Positions 21,533-26,101 of a stretch of DNA of 26,101 nt are shown one piece after another. Under the pieces are notes generated by a model. The model saw nothing but the letters and a program-made list of their open reading frames with translations. It was not told the DNA's origin and searched no databases. This stretch comes from a virus. Each line of letters begins with the position of its first letter. Position 1 is the stretch's first letter. The stretch is taken from positions 1 through 26,101 of IMG/VR virus record IMGVR_UViG_3300032313_000733, one strand, 5' to 3'. The translations under genes were made by a program, and so were the position numbers.

Positions 21533-21608
21533 TTCTGGACTCCTTTTTCCTTGTTCTGTGAATAATTGTACTGACTTATGTGTTTAAGTGTGCGAGGGTA
21601 TGAGCGAA

Positions 21609-21619
21609 ATAGTACTATA
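21609..21619 (-). promoter_or_regulatory. Candidate promoter -10 with overlapping palindrome, upstream of the major tail protein
   Basis: TATAGT (21619-21614, minus strand) is the same -10 hexamer seen in the two stronger promoters of the window. It overlaps a perfect 10-base palindrome, ATAGTACTAT (21609-21618). The -35 position has no good match (GTGTCT or AGTGTC, depending on spacing). It lies in the largest gap of the window (21533-21641, 109 bases) and would give a leader of about 75 bases before the major tail gene. The palindrome could be an operator or chance. Confidence 0.4.
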
Positions 21620-21641
21620 TTTTCAGCCCATATTCAGACAC

Positions 21642-22214
21642 TTACGCCTGTGGTGGATTAGCCGCTTCGTAGTCCAGAACAGCCTGTGGCATTGCTTTAC
21701 CTTCGGTAAAACGGATGTGCCATGGTTCTGCGCCTGGGTTTTCTACTACCTCGTGACTGAATCCAAACTTCTGCTCATTTGCAAGCAACCAAGCAAGAAT
21801 TTTGCCGTTTGCATTTGCGATATCAATGGCAATTCCCATCATGTGGCGGGAGCATGTTTTTGCGTCATCATTTGGGGCAGCCAATGGGGCGTTGCCTTTC
21901 TTGAGATACCACTTCACGCCATCCCATGTACGGGTCGACGAACCTGGAATTAATTCCTTCTGGTAGCGAGTAAGGAAGCCTTTTTTCTGGGTCTCGATAC
22001 TTCGGAATGTGTCGCCGCTGCTAGTCGGAGCCAACTTGATTCCTTCTGCTGCTGCGGCTGCTTTCATTGCTTCAAAAGCGCGCGCTGCACAGTGGTGCAT
22101 TTGCCCACCAACAGACAACTTGCGAAGCATCGCAGGAGTAATCTGACTTGGCTTTTTGCCTTCCAAGTGCTCGCAGTATTTAACTGGAACTACTGGCCAA
22201 CTTTCCTTTGCCAT
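21642..22214 (-). CDS. M15-family peptidase endolysin (VanY-like)
   Basis: The 190-residue protein is a D-Ala-D-Ala carboxypeptidase / L-Ala-D-Glu peptidase-type zinc enzyme of family M15. The zinc motif SRHMMGIAIDI (122-132) follows S-x-H-x-x-G-x-A-x-D and gives ligands His124 and Asp131. EPWHIRF (163-169) supplies the catalytic Glu163 and third ligand His166. SGDTFRSIETQ (66-76) matches the S-G-x-R-S-x-x-x-Q substrate segment. There is no signal peptide, so release by a holin is expected, and its start overlaps the holin-like gene stop as TAATG. No separate cell-wall-binding domain is evident: the first 45 residues (KPSQITPAMLRKL) are short. It should cut peptide stems of the host peptidoglycan. 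Confidence 0.9.
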   Translation of the reverse strand: MAKESWPVVPVKYCEHLEGKKPSQITPAMLRKLSVGGQMHHCAARAFEAMKAAAAAEGIKLAPTSSGDTFRSIETQKKGFLTRYQKELIPGSSTRTWDGVKWYLKKGNAPLAAPNDDAKTCSRHMMGIAIDIANANGKILAWLLANEQKFGFSHEVVENPGAEPWHIRFTEGKAMPQAVLDYEAANPPQA

Positions 22215-22420
22215 TATTTCTTAGCCTCTTGCTTTGCTGCGAAGAATGAAGCAACTGTTGGGTCGCCAATTTTTGTTGATGCCATTGCGAGGACTGCTGC
22301 CACTAGCGGCATTGCAAGTGCGGTAAGCATTGGGTCAATGCTGTACTTGTCGCACAAGTAAACAACGACGCCCATTGCGCCACCCTTTGCGATTCCGTCT
22401 GCTGCTGTTGTTGCTTTCAT
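22214..22420 (-). CDS. Holin-like protein next to the endolysin
   Basis: The 68-residue protein has two hydrophobic segments (about 13-25, GGAMGVVVYLCDKY; 31-47, MLTALAMPLVAAVLAMA) joined by a short polar turn. It ends in a charged tail, FFAAKQEAKK. Size, topology and a TAATG overlap with the M15 endolysin gene fit a small holin that opens the inner membrane at lysis. The AAGGAG site upstream supports the start. The hydrophobic segments are shorter and more Gly/Ala-rich than in classical holins, so an antiholin or a structural membrane peptide is possible. Confidence 0.65.
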   Translation of the reverse strand: MKATTAADGIAKGGAMGVVVYLCDKYSIDPMLTALAMPLVAAVLAMASTKIGDPTVASFFAAKQEAKK

Positions 22421-22478
22421 GATTGCTCCTTATGACTCGGTTGCCCAAAGTCTTGTCGAAGCAAGGTGTATACAAAGG

Positions 22479-24632
22479 CTATGGCTTGGTTTTGGCGTAA
22501 AGCCTTTTCATTAGGTCGCCAACAACGCTTGCTTGCTGGACTTCATCGCCTTCAGTGACAGCATCAACAATGACTCGTTTTGCGTCAATCAAGTCGTAGA
22601 TGTCTTCATCGATAGTGTCCACGCCGATTAGATACCACGCCTGAACGCTGTTTTCTTGTCCGATGCGGTGGCATCTATCTTCTGCTTGGTCGTGCTCTCC
22701 AGGAGTCCATCCTTGCTGGACGAAACAGACATCTGAGCCAGCGGTAAGGGTTAGCCCGACTCCACCAGCCTGAAGGTTTAGAACGATTACTCTTGCTTTT
22801 GGGTCTTTTTGGAAAGAGTCAACAGCATGCTGCCTGTCTTCCATTGAGTCCTGACCGCTTACACGGAGATTTCCATACTTGCCAGCAAGGTAATCCACAA
22901 TCGCGACATTGTGCGCGAACACAACAAGTTTTCTATCGCAGGAATCTAAGAATGAATCAATCCATTCGATTACTGCTTCCATCTTCGCGTCAGCGGCAAG
23001 ACGCTTCAGAACAGTAGTTCTCCGCAAGTGCTCCGCTGTATCCGAAGCGCGATATCCATTCTCTGCAAGGAATGAAAGAAGGTCGCCTTCTGCTTTCCTG
23101 TACTCCACATATCCTTTTCCAGATGGCTCAACGTGGACAACATTTCGTGTCTTTGCTGGAAGTTCTTTTAGCACTTCGTCTTTGGTTCTACGGATGTAGC
23201 AGTTCTGGCGCAGTTTCATGTTCAGTTCATTTAGGTTAGAAGCACCTTTGGTGTCCCAGCCAAATCCATTGTGGTACGCATTCGTGTAACGCTTCAGGAA
23301 GGCCCACTTGCCACCGAAGCGACTAAGCATTCCAAGAATCTCTAGTTGACTGACAAGTTCTTCTGGTCTGTTTGTCACTGGAGTTCCAGAAAGAAGTAAT
23401 ACGGTTCCAGACTGCGGAACCTTCTTTGCAATATCGCGAACGGCTTCCGTGCGTTTTGTTTTGCTGGTCTTTACATAGTGCGACTCGTCAAGAACAAGTC
23501 CCATAGGCTTTAGGTGCATGATTGGCTCAACAAACCTACCTACGATGTCGTAGTTCACAATGTTCACATCAACATTTGCAATGTTGCCTTTTCCGCTCAA
23601 AATATTGACGGTTCGGTGAGGAAGCCATTTATTTATTTCACGCTTCCAGTTTTCTTTAAGCGAAGCGGGGCACACAATAATCGCTGGGAATGCGTCCCTG
23701 TATTCAAGTGCGGCTATTGCCTCAACCGTCTTACCCAGCCCCATTTGGTCAGCAATTAGGCAGCGACCAACCGAACCCGCATACGCAACTCCAGCCTTCT
23801 GGTATGGCATTAAAGTTCCATTAAGGGTAGGGATGTTTATGTCTGCATCGGTCGATGTTGATTGGACCAGTAGTTCTGTTGACTTCTTGGTCAGTTCAAG
23901 AATCTTTTCGCGGACAGAATCTTCAACATCAAAATTGTATTTGTCGGCCAGTTCTAGTACTCCAATAGTTATTGGTGCAGTCCAGTGCTTTTTCTTCATA
24001 TCCCAAATTCGCTGAGGCAGTTTCTTTACCTCAGCAATAATCTCTGGGTCATACGGGAATTTAATCACAGCCATGCCACGCTTGCTAATGGTCAGCGACT
24101 TTTCTGTATCTTGGATTACTTCAGGCAATTGGGTTTGTGCTTCCTGCGAGACATTGAATTGGTACTTAGATGCAAATTCTGCAAGTTCCAATTTAGCCGA
24201 TTCTGGCGCAATCCAAACAGATGCAGCAGAATTCCAAACAATTCCAGTAATTTGCTTTAGTTCTGAAGTTATCTGCTCATCGTATTGACAATGAACAATA
24301 AAACTATTCTTAATTTTAGTGATTCGCTTATCCACATTTGAGCCATAAAGGGAACTTAGGTCTTCATGTATGTCTGTGTATGAGCGCCTGGGGGGAGTAA
24401 TCTCGTCATACACAAAACCAAGTTTCCTTAGTTGTTTCGAATACTTGGCCAACATTATCCACGCGGAATAAGCCATGGTCGGCGTCCAGTAGGACTCTGG
24501 GATTAGTGCTAATTGAGTCCCGATACGCGAATCAGATTTGTTAAAACCTATGCCGTCTTCGGTTACTGCGCCATCGCACGCAAGAGCGATTGACCTCAAT
24601 GCTCCCGCTAGTTGCGAATATTCGCTGTCCAC
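22479..24632 (-). CDS. SNF2-family helicase with two HARP-like repeats (SMARCAL1-like)
   Basis: GTG at 24632, two bases after the previous stop, begins a 717-residue SNF2 ATPase. Two N-terminal repeats (about 106-162 and 182-240) share the pattern F(I/P)..Y(D)..I..(L/V)K...W......W.AP (SVWIAPESAKLEL / KHWTAPITIGVLEL). They resemble the HARP annealing domains of SMARCAL1. The ATPase has LMPYQKAGV (274-282), Walker A DQMGLGKT (295-302), DESH (382-385, the SMARCAL1 variant of DEAH) and LLLSGTP (412-418). The second lobe has GVGLTLTAG and QAEDRCHRIGQ. Such enzymes rewind or remodel DNA and usually lack true unwinding activity. It sits oddly between lysis-type genes. Confidence 0.9.
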   Translation of the reverse strand: MDSEYSQLAGALRSIALACDGAVTEDGIGFNKSDSRIGTQLALIPESYWTPTMAYSAWIMLAKYSKQLRKLGFVYDEITPPRRSYTDIHEDLSSLYGSNVDKRITKIKNSFIVHCQYDEQITSELKQITGIVWNSAASVWIAPESAKLELAEFASKYQFNVSQEAQTQLPEVIQDTEKSLTISKRGMAVIKFPYDPEIIAEVKKLPQRIWDMKKKHWTAPITIGVLELADKYNFDVEDSVREKILELTKKSTELLVQSTSTDADINIPTLNGTLMPYQKAGVAYAGSVGRCLIADQMGLGKTVEAIAALEYRDAFPAIIVCPASLKENWKREINKWLPHRTVNILSGKGNIANVDVNIVNYDIVGRFVEPIMHLKPMGLVLDESHYVKTSKTKRTEAVRDIAKKVPQSGTVLLLSGTPVTNRPEELVSQLEILGMLSRFGGKWAFLKRYTNAYHNGFGWDTKGASNLNELNMKLRQNCYIRRTKDEVLKELPAKTRNVVHVEPSGKGYVEYRKAEGDLLSFLAENGYRASDTAEHLRRTTVLKRLAADAKMEAVIEWIDSFLDSCDRKLVVFAHNVAIVDYLAGKYGNLRVSGQDSMEDRQHAVDSFQKDPKARVIVLNLQAGGVGLTLTAGSDVCFVQQGWTPGEHDQAEDRCHRIGQENSVQAWYLIGVDTIDEDIYDLIDAKRVIVDAVTEGDEVQQASVVGDLMKRLYAKTKP

Positions 24633-24634
24633 GC

Positions 24635-25102
24635 CTACTCAAGAACTGAAATAGATGACCAAAGAATAAGGTCATATACTTCTGGTATTGCTTCAGTTTC
24701 TTCAGATTCCTTCTTATGTTGGATGATTGCATAAGTCAATCTCGCGATTTCATCAAGGTATGAAATTGTCTTGTCTTCGGCGAGGAGTGTTTTTACCTGC
24801 GATAGGCGCTCGCTGATACCGTTGCGGTAACGCTGCGACTTTCGATACCATGTGTCAAACTTTTCTTTCTCATCAAGGTAGTCCTTATGGGAAACAACAC
24901 CAAGTTTTACATCTTGAGCCATCATATTAACGCGCTCGCGATGATACATTGCAGATGACTCATAGTCCGAAAGGGCGGTTAGAAGCGACTGACACCAAGC
25001 CAAGCGATTTTCTGGAGATTGCAGCCATTCAATCTCTTCTGTGGATGCATCGCCCTTACATTCGCGCTTGGCAATGTCCATAATATTTTTTCTATCAATC
25101 AT
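24635..25102 (-). CDS. Hypothetical coiled-coil protein (155 aa)
   Basis: The 155-residue, mostly helical, highly charged protein has a helix with TEEIEWLQSPENRLAWCQSL (21-40). A long coiled-coil-like segment follows, through HRERVNMMAQDVKLG and YLDEKEKFDTWYRKSQRYRN to RLSQVKTLLAE. There is no membrane segment or catalytic motif and I do not recognise the family. A ribosome binding site (TGGAGC) precedes ATG at 25102. It is followed after two bases by the SNF2 helicase and is probably co-translated with it. A helicase partner is the simplest guess, from position only. Confidence 0.7.
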   Translation of the reverse strand: MIDRKNIMDIAKRECKGDASTEEIEWLQSPENRLAWCQSLLTALSDYESSAMYHRERVNMMAQDVKLGVVSHKDYLDEKEKFDTWYRKSQRYRNGISERLSQVKTLLAEDKTISYLDEIARLTYAIIQHKKESEETEAIPEVYDLILWSSISVLE

Positions 25103-25143
25103 TAATTTGCTCCAGTTTTATACTTGTTGCCAGGAGTCTAGCG

Positions 25144-25159
25144 GCGTGATATATCACGC
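25144..25159. repeat. Perfect 16-base palindrome at a gene end
   Basis: GCGTGATATATCACGC is a perfect 16-base palindrome that includes the stop codon of the 88-residue membrane gene (25156-25154). It lies in the 51-base gap before the coiled-coil gene. It is too short and lacks a U tract for a terminator, so a regulator operator or a processing hairpin is more likely. Confidence 0.5.
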
Positions 25160-25420
25160 GGGGGCATCGGCTCTAAATTCTCCAACAGCGTGGTCGCGAA
25201 TGTGCTCGTCAATTTTTGCTTCAGTTCTGAGGGCGGTGCTTTCAACTCTATCAATTGAAATGCCAAGACTCTTGGCTACAGTTTCAATTTTGTCAACAAC
25301 GAAATTGTGGTCTGCTTTATTTTCTTCCCAGTTTTGCTTAGAAGCACGGCGACTGTGTTCAAAATATGCAACAATGACTAAACCGAATGTGCTAATCAGT
25401 GCTACATATACTTCGGTCAT
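25154..25420 (-). CDS. Membrane-anchored coiled-coil protein (88 aa), lysis-cassette type
   Basis: The open frame reaches 25498, but ATG at 25420 overlaps the stop of the 57-residue membrane gene as TAATG, so I use it. The protein begins with one membrane helix (about 3-20, EVYVALISTFGLVIVAYF). A basic stop (EHSRRASKQN) and a soluble helical tail of about 60 residues follow (VVDKIETVAKSLGISIDRVE; RTEAKIDEHIRDH). Paired small membrane proteins of this kind occur in actinophage lysis cassettes as second holins or holin regulators. No lysin directly adjoins it here; the endolysin is 3 kb downstream. Confidence 0.65.
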   Translation of the reverse strand: MTEVYVALISTFGLVIVAYFEHSRRASKQNWEENKADHNFVVDKIETVAKSLGISIDRVESTALRTEAKIDEHIRDHAVGEFRADAPA

Positions 25421-25593
25421 TACTCGTCGTCTCCAGACGGGATAACGAAACCAATAATGTGTATAGCCAATGCCGCGACTGACATGTAGATTCCCCATTT
25501 TTGGGTATCTCCGCTAAGAGTAATCAGGACAAGTCCAGTTCCAGCCAGGGTCCAGCCAAGTGAAGAAAGTTCTCCAATGATTTTTTTCAACAT
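25420..25593 (-). CDS. Small two-span membrane protein (57 aa), possible holin
   Basis: ATG at 25593 opens a 57-residue frame with two hydrophobic segments (about 10-27, SSLGWTLAGTGLVLITLSG; 35-52, YMSVAALAIHIIGFVIP) and a short charged end (SGDDE). The N-terminus, MLKKIIGEL, is basic and amphipathic. Its stop overlaps the next start as TAATG, so the two membrane proteins are a coupled pair. Topology and pairing suggest a holin or holin-like function. The ribosome binding site (AAGGAC) is modest. Confidence 0.65.
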   Translation of the reverse strand: MLKKIIGELSSLGWTLAGTGLVLITLSGDTQKWGIYMSVAALAIHIIGFVIPSGDDE

Positions 25594-25660
25594 ATCTTGT
25601 CCTTGCCGACTAGGTACAGTTATTTTATTTAATCATCACTTGTGGTATAGGTAGGGTCGG

Positions 25661-26101
25661 CTACCTTGCGCGGACACTCTGACGCGCACGGCGCCGATTT
25701 TTTGAATTATTCTTCTTATCTGGAGCAGGAACGTCACCGCCTCCACCAGAATTGCCTCCAGAAGGGCCTGTGGGGCCTCCAGAAGGGCCTGTGGGGCCAG
25801 GGGAGGGTGCAGCACCAGCAGCAGCGCCAACTGCCGCCACAGCGGCTCCTGCAGCAACAAGCGTTCTTCTGTCCCCAACATCGATTGACGAGTCAACTGC
25901 AACATAGGTATCGAAGACGCCATCGAAGACATTTATTTCCTCTTCAAATGATTCCTTTACTTCCGTTGGGGCGTCAATGAGGGCTTCTGCTATTGCCTCT
26001 CCTTGTTCTGATGACACATCATCGACCACGACCGCGCTAAAGACTTCTGTTGCTTGCGAAGCATCGATGCTTTCCAGGACCTTTGCGCTAGTTGCCAACT
26101 C
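25661..26101 (-). CDS. C-terminal part of a larger protein with collagen-like tail (partial)
   Basis: The frame is open across the window edge, so only the last 146 residues are seen; the first possible start in the window is a TTG that looks like an ordinary Leu codon. The visible part begins with helical, acidic segments (ASQATEVFSAVVVDDVSSEQ; EALIDAPTEVKESFEEEINV). It then has GVFDTYVAVDSSIDVGDRRT, a hydrophobic Ala/Val/Gly stretch (LVAAGAAVAAVGAAAGAA) and a Gly/Pro collagen-like repeat (GPTGPSG twice). A very basic end follows (NRRRARQSVRAR). Similar helical ends occur on large phage and actinobacterial surface proteins as I recall. A virion surface or adhesion role is likely but not shown. 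Confidence 0.7.
   Translation of the reverse strand, partial: ELATSAKVLESIDASQATEVFSAVVVDDVSSEQGEAIAEALIDAPTEVKESFEEEINVFDGVFDTYVAVDSSIDVGDRRTLVAAGAAVAAVGAAAGAAPSPGPTGPSGGPTGPSGGNSGGGGDVPAPDKKNNSKNRRRARQSVRAR
25757..25798. repeat. Tandem 21-base repeat coding GPTGPSG
   Basis: Two exact copies of a 21-base unit (25757-25777 and 25778-25798) lie head to tail in the collagen-like tail of the partial gene. Each encodes seven residues of the G-P-T-G-P-S-G type. Copy number of such units can change by slippage without breaking the frame. Confidence 0.85.

Noticed and set aside
25421-25498. Longer start for the 88-residue membrane protein
   Set aside because: It would overlap the 57-residue gene by 78 bases; ATG at 25420 gives the usual TAATG junction and a membrane helix at the N-terminus.
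25649-25666. Hairpin AGGTAG/CTACCT as a terminator after the collagen-like gene
   Set aside because: The stem is only six bases, overlaps the coding end and has no U tract after it.
1-26101. tRNA genes, CRISPR arrays, integrase, att sites, insertion sequences
   Set aside because: Gaps are too short (largest 109 bases) and no cloverleaf, repeat-spacer pattern, recombinase motif or inverted-repeat-bounded transposase was seen.

Overview
The window is part of the genome of a tailed phage, most likely a siphovirus infecting an actinobacterium. Evidence: a complete siphovirus tail module (major tail protein, overlapping tail assembly chaperones, a 1711-residue tape measure, distal tail protein, tail hub/spike with a C-terminal S74 chaperone), an M15 endolysin with holin-like proteins, and a WhiB-like Fe-S regulator, a family essentially confined to actinobacteria and their phages. 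Base composition looks moderate rather than GC-rich by eye, which would suit a low-GC freshwater actinobacterial host; that host guess is inference. Every supported gene lies on the minus strand, so transcription runs from high to low coordinates. The genes are packed with ATGA/TAATG stop-start overlaps. No stretch over 300 bases lacks a gene (the largest gap is 109 bases, 21533-21641), and I see no tRNA, CRISPR, insertion sequence or integrase. Terminase, portal, capsid, polymerase and primase are not in the window.

In transcription order: 26101-25154 holds the C-terminus of a large protein with a collagen-like tail and two small membrane proteins. 25102-22479 holds a coiled-coil protein and a SMARCAL1-like SNF2 helicase with two HARP-like repeats. 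22420-21642 is a holin-like/endolysin pair. 21532-10688 is the tail module. A stable hairpin terminator and a promoter that looks leaderless separate the major tail protein gene from the chaperone genes. A 49-residue coiled-coil protein closes the tail module.

A near-consensus promoter at 10512-10540 then opens the DNA metabolism and accessory region: an annealing-protein-like gene, a standalone HIRAN protein, a conserved actinophage protein, a winged-helix replication-type protein, two small proteins and a G39P-like helicase-loader candidate. Next come three translationally coupled genes (7185-3612): a duplicated ParB-domain protein, a fusion of two ParB-like domains with a methyltransferase fold, and a close homologue of CmoA (carboxy-SAM synthase). 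After them are a RusA-like resolvase, small regulators and membrane proteins, WhiB, a SpeD-type pyruvoyl decarboxylase, a basic peptide, a staphylococcal-nuclease homologue, a holin-like protein, a cysteine-rich lipoprotein and a membrane protein cut by the window edge.

The best candidate for something undescribed is the ParB / ParB-methyltransferase / CmoA trio. It has the parts of a targeted carboxy-SAM-dependent modification system, but that function is inference. Second is the combination of a HARP-SNF2 helicase with a separate HIRAN protein, two modules found in eukaryotic replication-fork remodelling enzymes.
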